From assembly GCA_958296345.1 (NCBI GenBank), contig CATQIJ010000011.1, positions 1 through 44,603 of the forward strand: a stretch of DNA of 44,603 nucleotides, in the 5' to 3' direction. The position numbers and the translations under genes are program-made. The notes beneath the pieces were generated by a model, which had not been told where the DNA came from, did not search any database, and worked only from the letters and a program-made list of their open reading frames with translations. This document shows positions 15,536 through 23,996 of this stretch, in pieces. The stretch's first letter is position 1; every line of letters begins with the position of its first letter. The DNA comes from an uncultured Rhizobiaceae bacterium. GTDB taxonomy: Bacteria; Pseudomonadota; Alphaproteobacteria; Rhizobiales; Rhizobiaceae.

Positions 15536-16088
15536 TAGAAATACCTGCCCAAATATACAAAGCAAATGATAAACCACTGGCAATGCTGCGTACCCAATGG
15601 CGAGGCGCCCATTGATTAAGTAAGCTTTCAGTCTCCGACTCAGTCCGCTGAGAACTGTTATCCAGTAATTGGTCGTTGATTGGTTTAAGAATAATCAGTG
15701 TGTAAGGTATTACGAAAAATAAAACCGCAGCACCAACTGCCCAAAGAATACTGCCGCCTGCTAACCAGAGAATAAGCCCTGCAAGAGCTCCTCCAATAGC
15801 TGAAACAATTTGCATTGGTGCAGCGAGATTATACATTGGCGGAAAGAATTTTGCGGCAATGGGAATACCTGCTTTCATTGTGGCTGGGTGCTGCGCAATG
15901 GAAATGTAAACTGCTGCCCCGAAAAATGTTCCGCATAAGAAAAGTGCTATAAATTCTAATAGTAGCTTAAGAATATCCTTGTGGTTGTCCAGTATTCCTA
16001 ATTTAGCCTCACATAAACTAGCATTACAAGTTAATGTCTCTATTCCTGACGGCGGCTTTATATAAAACCTAGATTTAAACCTGCTCAT
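15510..16088 (-). CDS. DUF1772 family membrane protein
   Basis: The 192-residue frame carries a DUF1772 (anthrone oxygenase-like) membrane domain: LEFIALFLCGTFFGAAVYISIAQHPATM, a conserved FFPPMYNLAAPMQIV segment, two central helices (GGALAGLILWLAGGSILWAVGAAVLFFVIPY) and a C-terminal HWVRSIASGLSFALYIWAG helix. The first ~40 residues are atypical and overlap a relic of an AraC-type gene on the other strand (16030-16106). The native start may therefore have been lost or lie nearer residue 40, where I see no good ATG. Function of the family here is unknown. Confidence 0.7.
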   Translation of the reverse strand: MSRFKSRFYIKPPSGIETLTCNASLCEAKLGILDNHKDILKLLLEFIALFLCGTFFGAAVYISIAQHPATMKAGIPIAAKFFPPMYNLAAPMQIVSAIGGALAGLILWLAGGSILWAVGAAVLFFVIPYTLIILKPINDQLLDNSSQRTESETESLLNQWAPRHWVRSIASGLSFALYIWAGISIKNRHRST

Positions 16089-16106
16089 CGGATGATGAAT
16101 GATAAG
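16030..16106 (+). pseudogene. Relic of an AraC-type regulator 3' segment
   Basis: The bases ATCGGATG.TGAATGATA at 16087-16104 match 15390-15407, inside the neighbouring regulator, at 17 of 18 positions. TTTAAACCTGC (16074-16084) also recurs at 15364-15374. In frame the relic reads RFKPAHRMMND against RLKSANRMVND of the intact gene. Upstream CCTGACGGCGGCTTTATA resembles the ACCGGGGCGGTTTTAT of the same region. It is too short to be a gene; a partial duplication or eroded paralogue is the likely source. Confidence 0.45.
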
Positions 16107-16108
16107 AG

Positions 16109-16954
16109 TTAATCATCATCCCACCGGAATGAATCTCCCTTTGCCGTAACACGTCCAATAGACGGCAATGCAAAATGAGTGCCGAGGACTTTCCAGTTAG
16201 CTTCAGATGCGTCTTCTAGTAATCGACGACGCGAAACTGCAGCCAAGTCACCATCCGTATCATATTTAAAGCGCCAATCTGGATACCAACATTGCGCAGT
16301 CGTATGTAATGCATCGCCGGTTATCATCGCTTCTGCTGTGCCACTTTTTACTAGTACAGAAACATGCCCTGGGGTATGTCCAGGAGTAGAGATTAATCTG
16401 ACATAGTCTCCTAGTGTATGGTCAGATGTAACAAGCTCAACTTGCCCAGCTTCAATCACAGGCAATACACTTTGCTTATAAGCGATGCCAGCGTCCTTGC
16501 TGAAATGTTCTTCATCAGCTGCTGGTATCAAATACTTTGCATTTGGAAATGTTGGAACCCAACGACCGTCTTCAAGTTTAGTGTTCCATCCTATATGGTC
16601 TGTGTGAAGGTGAGTGCACATAACATAATCAATATCACGCGGAGTAACGCCTGCGGCAGTTAAGGCGGCCATGAAGCGACTATCTGATCGCATGTTCCAA
16701 TCAGCGTGCGTGCTTGTTTTGTCGTTACCCACGCAACTATCAACTAATATGATGTGCGATGGTGTTTTTAATAAGAACCCTTGGATGGGTAATATTAGTT
16801 TTCCACTTGCCGAGCAAAGTTGGTGGGGTGCATGGGTTTTAATTGCTTCTCGAACCTCTACGCCGTCGGCTGGAAAGAGTTCTTCTGGGCTAAGATAAGG
16901 GCCATTCAGCTCAAGAATGCGCCATATTTCGACGTCGCCTATTCTGCAAAGCAT
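16109..16954 (-). CDS. MBL-fold metallo-hydrolase
   Basis: A 281-residue metallo-beta-lactamase-fold hydrolase. Zinc ligands are visible in VMCTHLHTDHIGWNT (HxHxDH) near residue 112, in STPGHTPGHVSV (third His) and in MITGDALHTTAQ (Asp). The C-terminal GTHFALPSIG supplies the last His. There is no signal peptide, so it is cytosolic. The arrangement resembles lactonase-like or general MBL hydrolases; the exact substrate is not evident. It is followed on the same strand by the DUF1772 gene, about 20 bases apart, and has its own short upstream gap of ~80 bases. Confidence 0.85.
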   Translation of the reverse strand: MLCRIGDVEIWRILELNGPYLSPEELFPADGVEVREAIKTHAPHQLCSASGKLILPIQGFLLKTPSHIILVDSCVGNDKTSTHADWNMRSDSRFMAALTAAGVTPRDIDYVMCTHLHTDHIGWNTKLEDGRWVPTFPNAKYLIPAADEEHFSKDAGIAYKQSVLPVIEAGQVELVTSDHTLGDYVRLISTPGHTPGHVSVLVKSGTAEAMITGDALHTTAQCWYPDWRFKYDTDGDLAAVSRRRLLEDASEANWKVLGTHFALPSIGRVTAKGDSFRWDDD

Positions 16955-17037
16955 GATAATTTATCCTGATTTGATTTGTGCTTGAACAAACAATAGTTAT
17001 TTCTAGCATAAAGAAAACCTAACTAAATAACTTCTTA

Positions 17038-17478
17038 TTAAAAAGCCGCCTTTAAGATTTCACCTAAAGCGTTAGCATCATGATGATTAAAATCATTCAA
17101 ATTGTTTGAGTCTACATCAAACACGGCAATCAACTTCCTATCTTCATAGACAGGCAAAACAATCTCTGACTGCGTTGAAGATGAACATGCGATGTGATCT
17201 GCGACTGCATTTACGTCTGCAACGATTTGGGTTTCTTGTGTTCTCGCGCAAGCGCCGCAGACGCCTTTGTCAAAGGGGATTGCCAGACATCCATGCCCGC
17301 CTTGATATGGGCCTACCTTTAATAGGTTTGGCTCAACGACGCGGTAAAAACCCACCCAGTCGAAGCCTTCCATGGCGTGGAAAAGCTCGCAGGATATTGT
17401 TGCCATTTTGGTAATGGAATCGGCCTCACCTTCACAAAGCGCTGCGATGGTTTTTGTGACTTCTGTATAATCGCGCAT
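17038..17478 (-). CDS. msrC: Free methionine-(R)-sulfoxide reductase (GAF domain)
   Basis: A 146-residue single GAF-domain protein of the fRMsr/YebR type, which reduces free Met-R-sulfoxide in the cytosol. Cys64, Cys74 (KGVCG) and Cys98 (DHIAC) have the same spacing as the E. coli cysteines 84, 94 and 118 as I recall them, so the redox set is complete. Motifs FDWVGFY, GPYQGGHGCLAIPF and SEIVLPV fit the family. Its ATG shares one base with the aroQ stop codon (TAATG), so the two are translationally coupled. Intact. Confidence 0.9.
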   Translation of the reverse strand: MRDYTEVTKTIAALCEGEADSITKMATISCELFHAMEGFDWVGFYRVVEPNLLKVGPYQGGHGCLAIPFDKGVCGACARTQETQIVADVNAVADHIACSSSTQSEIVLPVYEDRKLIAVFDVDSNNLNDFNHHDANALGEILKAAF

Positions 17479-17912
17479 TATTCTGCTTTTGCTATTTGGT
17501 CAATCGCTTCTATATATCCAGGAATGCCCTTGCCGACGATTGTGCCTTTTGCGATGTCGCTGATGTAGGAATGATGGCGAAACTCTTCGCGTTCGTAGAC
17601 GTTCGAGATATGTACTTCGTATACTTTAGCTTCAACGCCGATGATTGCATCGCGAATAGCGATGGACGTGTGGGTGTAAGCACCGGGGTTCATAACGATG
17701 TGGGTATACACACCCTTTGATTGCTGGATGGTATCTACCAAAACGCCTTCATGGTTTGATTGAAAGCTCTCAAGGCTCATGCCTTTTGTTTCAGCGTGAG
17801 ATTTACAAAGCGCTTCAACGTCAGCCAGCGTTTGCGAACCATAGGTTTCTGGCTCGCGTGTTCCCAGTAGATTTAAGTTAGGACCATTGATCAGTAAAAT
17901 AGATTTTTTCAT
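17478..17912 (-). CDS. aroQ: Type II 3-dehydroquinate dehydratase
   Basis: A 144-residue enzyme of the shikimate pathway that converts 3-dehydroquinate to 3-dehydroshikimate. It shows [21 protein letters not shown] with the catalytic Tyr and Arg, the FQSNHEG strand, [17 protein letters not shown] and [20 protein letters not shown] with the catalytic His. Length and motifs are typical of the small dodecameric type II enzymes. It precedes the methionine sulfoxide reductase gene in a two-gene operon. In many alphaproteobacteria aroQ precedes accB; that linkage is absent here. Confidence 0.95.
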   Translation of the reverse strand: MKKSILLINGPNLNLLGTREPETYGSQTLADVEALCKSHAETKGMSLESFQSNHEGVLVDTIQQSKGVYTHIVMNPGAYTHTSIAIRDAIIGVEAKVYEVHISNVYEREEFRHHSYISDIAKGTIVGKGIPGYIEAIDQIAKAE

Positions 17913-18003
17913 GGCTCTCCATTAGCAGGAATTTATTTTTCTGCAAAGAAACTTATCCCCGATGTCATGCCCCATGAGACATTTCTTACTTTAGGAGTGT
18001 CTT

Positions 18004-18851
18004 ATGTTTGAACCTGAGCTGATAAAAGAAATTACGCAGATTGCTCGCGATAATGATCTTGAACCTGAAACCTTAATGGCCGTAGTTGAAGTAGAAAGCG
18101 CTGGACGGCTAGGTGCAAAAGTGAATGGCCGAATGGAACCTCTAATTCGTTTTGAGGGGCATTACTTTTATCGCTTGCTTTCAAATTCAAAACGTAATCT
18201 TGCAGTGGTGCGAGGTCTTGCGCATTCAAGGTTTGGCAAAGTGAAGAATCCAATTCGCCAAGTTTCGCGGTGGAAGTTATTAAGCCGCGCTAGTGATATT
18301 GATCGTCCTGCAGCTCTTTCTTCATGTTCATGGGGGTGCGGGCAGGTGATGGGTTCGCATTGGCGTTGGCTTGGATATGGTAGTGTTGATGCTCTTGTTG
18401 TTGAGGCGCGCGATGGTGCAAGCGGACAAATTCGTTTGATGATGCGTTATATTCAGAAAGCCAAGCTCATCTCAAAGTTGCAAAACCATGACTGGGCTGG
18501 CTTTGCTCGTGCCTACAATGGCCCTTCATACCGTAAGTTAAATACGATACGAAAATGCAAAGTGCTTATCGTCGGTTTTTAAGACAAAAAAGGAAGCCAG
18601 ATTTATCCGCACCAAATTTGAAGCGCCATCATTTGCAGATGTTAAAGTTTGGCAGTTATGGGGTTGCTGTGCGCCAATTATAAAAGGATTTGTCCAGTTT
18701 GGGATTTAGTTTGCTTATAGATGGTGATTTTGGCTTTGCACCTGAACGTGCTTTAAAAACTTTTCAACGTGAAAGTCGTTTGCAAGCTGATGGTGTATTT
18801 GGATCTAAAACACTGGAAATGATGCGACGAAAAATGCCTGCGACAGCTTGA
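18004..18851 (+). pseudogene. N-acetylmuramidase with C-terminal peptidoglycan-binding domain, broken
   Basis: Residues 1-175 form an N-acetylmuramidase (former DUF3380) domain: ETLMAVVEVESAGR with the candidate catalytic Glu, IRFEGHYFYRLL, SWGCGQVMGSHW and WAGFARAYNGPSYRK. After YRK the frame shifts; moving one base recovers KYDTKMQSAYRRFLRQK, the normal continuation, so one base is missing near 18538. Further on this second frame meets a TAA at 18681-18683 where the peptidoglycan-binding repeat expects Gln (VRQL*KDLSSLGF). It then continues through IDGDFGFAPERALKTFQRE to a TGA at 18849-18851. Two independent lesions make it a pseudogene. Such proteins occur as phage endolysins or gene-transfer-agent-like lysis enzymes. 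Confidence 0.85.
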
Positions 18852-18899
18852 ATGAAATTATGGCTTTCACAGCCAATTAACATGCACTAAAACAAATGC

Positions 18900-19634
18900 A
18901 TGTTTCGATTACTAACCTTATGTCTATTCCTATGTTCGTTTTCTGCGCAAGCGGCCGAGCGTTTGCTTGTCTTTGCTGCTGCAAGTCAAAAGGATGCATT
19001 GGAAGAAATTGGTATGCAGTATGAAGCTATATGCAATTGCAAAGTTGTGTTCTCATTTGCTGCGACGTCTACGCTTGCTCGCCAAGTAGAAGCAGGTGCG
19101 CCTGCCGATATTTTTATCTCTGCTAACCAAGGTTGGATTGATTGGCTGGAAATCAAGGGTAGGCTTCCAGCTAATGAAAGTGCTGTGGTTGCTGGAAACC
19201 GACTTGTTGTTGCCTCTGCCGCCCGTACGAAAGATAGCTTTAATATTTTATGGCGAGATCGATTTTCCATGGCTGATCCGCAAAGTGTGCCTGCGGGTAT
19301 TTATGCAAAAGAAGCGCTTCAGCATATGGGGATATGGCAGAAGGTAAAACCGAAAGCTGTTTTTGCAGAGAATGTTCGCGTTGCCTTAAAGCAGATTGAA
19401 CGCGGTGATTTATTATCTGGAATTACCTATCAATCAGATTTGCATGGGCAGAAAAAGCTTCATGCGCATTTTATCTTTCCAGAAAATAGCCATGCTCCTA
19501 TTCAGTATTTAGCAGGTGTCGTAAAAGAGAGTGCTGAGGCTAAAAGTTTTGTGCAATTTCTTACAAGCCAGCCAGCACAGGGCGTTTTTGTTCGTTTCGG
19601 CTTTCTATCTCTTTCTGTAGTTAATACGCAATGA
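18900..19634 (+). CDS. modA: Molybdate ABC transporter, periplasmic binding protein
   Basis: A 244-residue protein with a clear signal peptide (MFRLLTLCLFLCSFSAQAA, cleavage after about residue 19) and a ModA-type binding fold. Recognisable family segments are LLVFAAASQKDALEEI, FSFAATSTLARQVEAGAPADIFISAN, VVAGNRLVV, MADPQSVPAGIYAKEAL and GITYQSDL. It binds molybdate or tungstate in the periplasm for the ModB channel. The gene overlaps modB by ATGA. No Shine-Dalgarno is obvious before ATG 18900. Confidence 0.93.
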   Translation: MFRLLTLCLFLCSFSAQAAERLLVFAAASQKDALEEIGMQYEAICNCKVVFSFAATSTLARQVEAGAPADIFISANQGWIDWLEIKGRLPANESAVVAGNRLVVASAARTKDSFNILWRDRFSMADPQSVPAGIYAKEALQHMGIWQKVKPKAVFAENVRVALKQIERGDLLSGITYQSDLHGQKKLHAHFIFPENSHAPIQYLAGVVKESAEAKSFVQFLTSQPAQGVFVRFGFLSLSVVNTQ

Positions 19635-20317
19635 GTAGTTTGTTTTCTCCTGAAGTTTGGCAGATTGTTACTCTTTCTGTGAAGGTTTCATTCGTTGCGA
19701 TGATTTTTACTTTACCGCTTGCAACTGCGATTGCTTATTTGCTGGCAACAAGACGTTTTCGTGGTTGGCACTTGCTCAATGCGCTATGTCACTTGCCGCT
19801 TGTCTTACCGCCTGTAATTACGGGTTATCTTTTGCTGGTGGCTTTTGGACCAAATGGAATGATCGGTAGTTTTTTGAAAAGTGTGCTTGGTTTTACCTTT
19901 GCATTTAATTGGACAGGCGCCGCCCTTGCTGCCGGAGTTATGTCTTTTCCGCTGGTCATGCGGCCCATTCGGTTGGCATTTGAAGTGCAAGATCGGCAGG
20001 TTTTAGACTCGGCCAAGACATTGGGCGCAAACCGCTGGGCTGGTTTTTTCTCTGTTTCGCTACCGCTTGCCATGCCAGGTTTAATTGCCGGCTGCGTGCT
20101 GGGCTTTGCAAAAGCACTAGGGGAGTTCGGCGCAACGATTACGTTGGTGTCCAACATTCCGGGCGAAACGCAGACGTTAGCGCTGGCGGTTTATTCACTG
20201 CTGCAATCGCCAACAGGGGACGAAACGGCGCTGACGTTGATTGTGATTGGGGTGGTAATTTCGTTTGGAGCTATATTGGTATCGGAAGTGATTGCTGGGC
20301 GATTGGGACGGCGATGA
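19631..20317 (+). CDS. modB: Molybdate ABC transporter permease
   Basis: A 228-residue inner-membrane permease with about five membrane helices. The ABC-ATPase-coupling loop is visible as DSAKTLGANRWAGFFSVSLPLAMPGLIAG (EAA-like), and HLPLVLPPVITGYLLL near residue 55 is typical of ModB. It follows modA with an ATGA overlap. The expected modC ATPase gene does not follow: the next 140 bases hold no ABC-ATPase start and then a broken AbiV gene lies on the other strand. The transporter is incomplete in this window unless modC is elsewhere. Confidence 0.93.
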   Translation: MSSLFSPEVWQIVTLSVKVSFVAMIFTLPLATAIAYLLATRRFRGWHLLNALCHLPLVLPPVITGYLLLVAFGPNGMIGSFLKSVLGFTFAFNWTGAALAAGVMSFPLVMRPIRLAFEVQDRQVLDSAKTLGANRWAGFFSVSLPLAMPGLIAGCVLGFAKALGEFGATITLVSNIPGETQTLALAVYSLLQSPTGDETALTLIVIGVVISFGAILVSEVIAGRLGRR

Positions 20318-20458
20318 ATGTTTGGTATGTGTATAGGAGGTTATTGGAGCCAACGACAGATGTGTGCTAAAGTGATCAAGTTTCGAAATGTTGCCAATGA
20401 CTACTTATAGCCTTTTGTTACAGCTTGAACAGTCGCCACTAGCTGCAGTGGTCATCTA

Positions 20459-21163
20459 CTACGCAGCACGAAACTGCGTGCCAGTCGTAATGTGATCCCG
20501 CTCGTATCCGAGTACTGCTTCCGCGATGTCGTGCTGGCCTGCTTCCATGCACGAGATGTAGTACCACCAGAAGTCTTCCATGTTCAGCATCTCCTTAACC
20601 TTGGCGTGCTTCATTGTGAAAAGCCTATCTTGAGCGGTCGTGAATTTGGCTGGCATTTTCTCACCGACGTGGCTGTGTGCGTGTAAAAGACAGTTTTCGG
20701 CAAGTCTGATACAGTCTCGCGAAGCGGTAGCCCGGACGATTTCACGCGGCGTTTGCACCCTATCTGGGTCAGTCCTTAAATCGCTATACATTGAAGGTTC
20801 GCGCCCGTATTTAAGATGAAACATCAGATCAACCGCCACCTTCAACGCTTCGCTTGGATCAGGGCTATTAAAGGCCCAAATACCCAATGCGTAGTTGATC
20901 TTTTGCCCGTGGTTTTCCATCGATGTTTTCAACTTTTTGCAGACTAATGGATCAGTAAGGTTGCGGTGCTGGGAATCGAAAGCGAGTAGCGCCTTGCCCG
21001 TCTCTTCAATACAAGAAACAGCTCAGAAATAAGCCCGTGCCATGTGGTTATGATCACGTAAGAGCAAGGCTTCAACGAGCAGTTCATCCGCGTTGTGGAG
21101 CGCGGCTTCGCTGTACGATTGCAGAAGCGAGGCTGTCAGGCTGGGTAGGTGCGGCGAACCCAT
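20459..21163 (-). pseudogene. AbiV-family abortive-infection protein with in-frame TGA
   Basis: ATG 21163, preceded by AGGAG, opens a frame that reads MGSPHLPSLTASLLQSYSEA, then ALHNADELLVEALLLRDHNHMARAYF. A TGA follows at 21023-21025 (codon 47), then AVSCIEETGKALLAF and on to a TAG at 20459. Read through, it is a 234-codon gene. The pattern of a helix with HADELLxEA, then RAYxLAxxxxEExGKA, is that of AbiV-family proteins, which block phage development. The stop stands exactly where the family has a hydrophobic residue between two conserved helices, so I infer a nonsense mutation. Translation could restart at ATG 20932 but would lose the conserved core. The gene fills the place where modC is expected. 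Confidence 0.75.
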
Positions 21164-21296
21164 GGAGGCTCCTGATTGTTATAGAGATGGTATCATACCA
21201 TAAATGCATATGGCTGATTTGTCAGTATAGCTGCCTGTGATTACTTAAGTCCAAACGGCAACTATGGGTCATAAGAAGGCATTATTATACTAAACC

Positions 21297-22466
21297 TCAT
21301 TTATCTAGAAACGCCCCAATCCGCTTAATCGCCCTATCAATATTCTCCTCCGAGTTTGCATAGCTCAAGCGAATATACCCCTCTCCTAATATTCCAAAAT
21401 CTGGTCCACCTATCGTTGCGACGCCCGCTTCTTCTAATAGGTTTGATGCTAACTCCTTGGCTTTCCAGCCTGTCTTTGAAATGTTTGGAAAAGCATAGAA
21501 TGCGCCTTTTGGGGTGGCGCAGGTTATATTTGGGATTGCATTCATTTTTTCGACGACGAGCTTGCGGCGGTTGTCGAAGGCTTTCATCATTTTGGCAACA
21601 TCATCTTGTGAACCATCGATTGCGGCGATGCCTGCCATTTGGGCAGGGGCGTTGACGCAGGACCATGCGTTTACGGCTAGTTTTCGCACGTTGTTGTAAA
21701 GTTCATCTGGCCAGATAGACCAACCCATGCGCCAGCCTGTCATTGCCCATGTTTTTGACCAGCCGTTGAGGACGATTAAACGATCTCGTATTTCTGGATA
21801 GGCAAGGAGCGATTGATGGGTCTCGCCATCATAGGTCATCACGTCGTAAATTTCGTCAGACATGATGGCAACGTTTGGCCATTTCTCCAGCCCTGCAACA
21901 AGCTTATCAATCTCGGATTTTGGTGTAACACCGCCACATGGATTTGCGGGGGAGTTGATGATTAGTAGTCTGGTATTTTCATTTATCAGCGATAGTGTTT
22001 CTTGCGCTGAAAAGGCAAAGCCATTTTCTTCACGGATTGGCACAGGGATGGGCGTCGCACCTGTAAATTCAATCATTGAACGATAAATTGGAAAGCCTGG
22101 ATCGGGGTATAGAATTTCGCTACCCGGTTCGCCAAACATCAAAATGGCTGCAAACATTGTTACTTTGCCGCCTGGCATGATCATGATGTTTTCAGGCGAA
22201 ATTTCTGCACCTGTTGTGGTTAATGTTCGTCGGGCAACTGCTTCACGGCAGGCGAGTGTTCCGTTGGCCGGTGTATAACCGTGGTGACCATCTTTCAGCG
22301 CTTTAATGGCAGCTTCTACGATATGGCCTGGCGTTGAAAAATCTGGTTGCCCGATGCCAAGATTGATAACATCCATTCCTTGACTTGCTAATTGCGTGGC
22401 ACGAGCAAGAACTGCAAAAGTATTTTCTTCGCCAATTCTTTCGAAACCAGAAACTGTTTTTAGCAT
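21297..22466 (-). CDS. PLP-dependent class I/II aminotransferase
   Basis: A 389-residue fold-type I aminotransferase. Visible motifs: INLGIGQPDFSTP near the N-terminus, YTPANGTLACREAV, INSPANPCGGV, MSDEIYDVM (PLP-binding Asp and Tyr) and the Schiff-base lysine in NGWSKTWAMTGWRMGW. IRLSYANSEENIDRAI includes the substrate-carboxylate Arg. The family includes aspartate and aromatic aminotransferases; the amino-acid specificity is not clear. It is divergent from the GNAT gene and has no operon partner. Intact. Confidence 0.9.
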   Translation of the reverse strand: MLKTVSGFERIGEENTFAVLARATQLASQGMDVINLGIGQPDFSTPGHIVEAAIKALKDGHHGYTPANGTLACREAVARRTLTTTGAEISPENIMIMPGGKVTMFAAILMFGEPGSEILYPDPGFPIYRSMIEFTGATPIPVPIREENGFAFSAQETLSLINENTRLLIINSPANPCGGVTPKSEIDKLVAGLEKWPNVAIMSDEIYDVMTYDGETHQSLLAYPEIRDRLIVLNGWSKTWAMTGWRMGWSIWPDELYNNVRKLAVNAWSCVNAPAQMAGIAAIDGSQDDVAKMMKAFDNRRKLVVEKMNAIPNITCATPKGAFYAFPNISKTGWKAKELASNLLEEAGVATIGGPDFGILGEGYIRLSYANSEENIDRAIKRIGAFLDK

Positions 22467-22530
22467 TGTAAGACCTTTAAAAGCTGACTATCGTGAGAAT
22501 AAGTATAGCGGATAACTGGAGTTAAAAGCC

Positions 22531-23208
22531 ATGAGAGATTTATCAAATTGGAGCGGCTGCGAACGACCTCATCGCAAGGTGATGGAAGGTCAATATGTAC
22601 GCCTCGAACCGCTTGATATTGAAAAGCATGGCGATGAACTCTTTGAAGCAGCAACGGCAGGTGACTCAGATGGTCGTTTTCGCTGGTTGCCAGAACATAC
22701 ACCGGAAACGCGCGAAGAATTTCAGGATTGGCTGGAGAAAGTTCAGGCCTCAAAAGATCCAATGTATTTTGCTGTAATAAATTTAAAAACAGGCAAGGTT
22801 GCTGGACGTCAAACCATGATTCGGATGGACCCTGCAAACGGCGTTGCTGAAATTGGGCATATACACTGGGGGCCTGAAATTCAGCAGACACCCGCTACAA
22901 CCGAAGCTTTTTATCTCTTTGCCTGGCATTTGTTTGATGAGCTTGGTTATCGTCGTTTTGAGTGGAAATGTAATAATCGCAATATTCCCTCAAAGGATGC
23001 AGCGCTTAGATATGGTATGCAGCCTGAGGGTGTTTTTCGCCAAGCTGCTGTGGTCAAGGGTGAGAACCGTGATACTGCATGGTTCTCAATGTGTGATTAC
23101 GAGTGGGTAAAGGCAGGAGAAGCCATGAAGCAATGGCTTAGGTCTGAGAACTTTGATGATGAAGGCAAGCAGATCAGACGACTTGAAGAAATACGGAGAA
23201 ACTTGTGA
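22531..23208 (+). CDS. GNAT family N-acetyltransferase (RimJ/RimL-like)
   Basis: A 225-residue acetyltransferase with the order typical of the RimJ/RimL group: VRLEPLDIEKHGDELF, FAVINLKTGKVAGRQTMIRMDPANGVAEIGHIHWGPEIQQTPATTEAFYLF and FDELGYRRFEWKCNNRNIPSKDAALRYGMQPEGVFRQAAVVKGENRDTAWFSM, which holds the acetyl-CoA region. GGAG precedes the ATG. Its TGA overlaps the GTG start of the creatininase-family gene, so the pair is coupled. The acceptor (protein N-terminus, amino acid or antibiotic) cannot be told. Confidence 0.88.
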   Translation: MRDLSNWSGCERPHRKVMEGQYVRLEPLDIEKHGDELFEAATAGDSDGRFRWLPEHTPETREEFQDWLEKVQASKDPMYFAVINLKTGKVAGRQTMIRMDPANGVAEIGHIHWGPEIQQTPATTEAFYLFAWHLFDELGYRRFEWKCNNRNIPSKDAALRYGMQPEGVFRQAAVVKGENRDTAWFSMCDYEWVKAGEAMKQWLRSENFDDEGKQIRRLEEIRRNL

Positions 23209-23996
23209 CCCCCAATCGTGATTATTCTCTTATGAATGAGGCAGATATTATGTCTGCTGATACTTCCGATTGGATTGCTGTTTTACCGTTAGGCGCGCAT
23301 GAACAGCATGGCCCTCATTTACCGTTTGAAACCGACACTATTATTGCAAAAGGCATAGCTCATGCTTTGGCAGAAAATTTGCCCGAAGAGTTAGCTGTTA
23401 CTTTTTTGCCAACTGAACCCGTTGGCTACTCTATAGAGCATATGGATTTTGAGGGCAGTCAAACATTTAGCTTTGATGAAACAGTTCACCGCTGGATTAG
23501 TATTGGTGAGAAGCTTGCATCACAGGGTATACGTAAGATGATGATCCTTAATGCGCATGGCGGTAATTCTGCGTTAATGACCATTGTTGCGACAGAACTT
23601 CGAGTGCGCTGTAATATGCTTTGTGTCGCTACGAGTTGGACGCGATTTATTGTTACTGGTGATGTCGTGAGCCATGAAGAAAAAGCTTACGGCATTCATG
23701 GCGGTGATATTGAAACGTCTGTCGTTTTGGCTTTAGCGCCTGAAACAGTTGATATGAATAGAGCCGAGAATTTTCCTAATTTCCAAGAGGTTTTGACTCA
23801 GAAAAATAAGCATTTGCGTGCATATGGTCCTCATGCATTTGGTTGGAAGGCTCAAGACTTAAACGCTCAAGGCGTAAACGGCAATGCCTCCGCTGCTACA
23901 TCTGCCAAAGGCTTAGCTCTGATTGCACAAGCAACAAACGGGTTGGCCGAATTAATTGACGAGATGCATCGCTTTGATATGAGTATTCTAACTTAA
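23205..23996 (+). CDS. Creatininase family protein
   Basis: A 263-residue metal-dependent amidohydrolase of the creatininase family. Metal ligands are visible in LPLGAHEQHGPHLPFETDT (Glu, His and Asp) and in ILNAHGGNSALM and IHGGDIETSVVL. It starts with GTG inside the GNAT stop (GTGA). Family members open creatinine or cyclic amides such as formamide intermediates. Creatine breakdown yields sarcosine, which would suit the soxBDAG operon 1.2 kb away, but no creatinase is present here and the assignment stays at family level. Convergent with the TPR gene, with stops adjacent. Confidence 0.88.
   Translation: MTPNRDYSLMNEADIMSADTSDWIAVLPLGAHEQHGPHLPFETDTIIAKGIAHALAENLPEELAVTFLPTEPVGYSIEHMDFEGSQTFSFDETVHRWISIGEKLASQGIRKMMILNAHGGNSALMTIVATELRVRCNMLCVATSWTRFIVTGDVVSHEEKAYGIHGGDIETSVVLALAPETVDMNRAENFPNFQEVLTQKNKHLRAYGPHAFGWKAQDLNAQGVNGNASAATSAKGLALIAQATNGLAELIDEMHRFDMSILT

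Noticed and set aside
20318..20458. The start of modC after modB
   Set aside because: The 44-codon frame opening near 20317 has no Walker A motif or ModC-like N-terminus and ends at a TAG by about 20409.
21023..21025. UGA as a selenocysteine codon in the AbiV-like gene
   Set aside because: The family has a hydrophobic residue here, no SECIS-like hairpin is apparent just downstream, and AbiV is not a redox protein.
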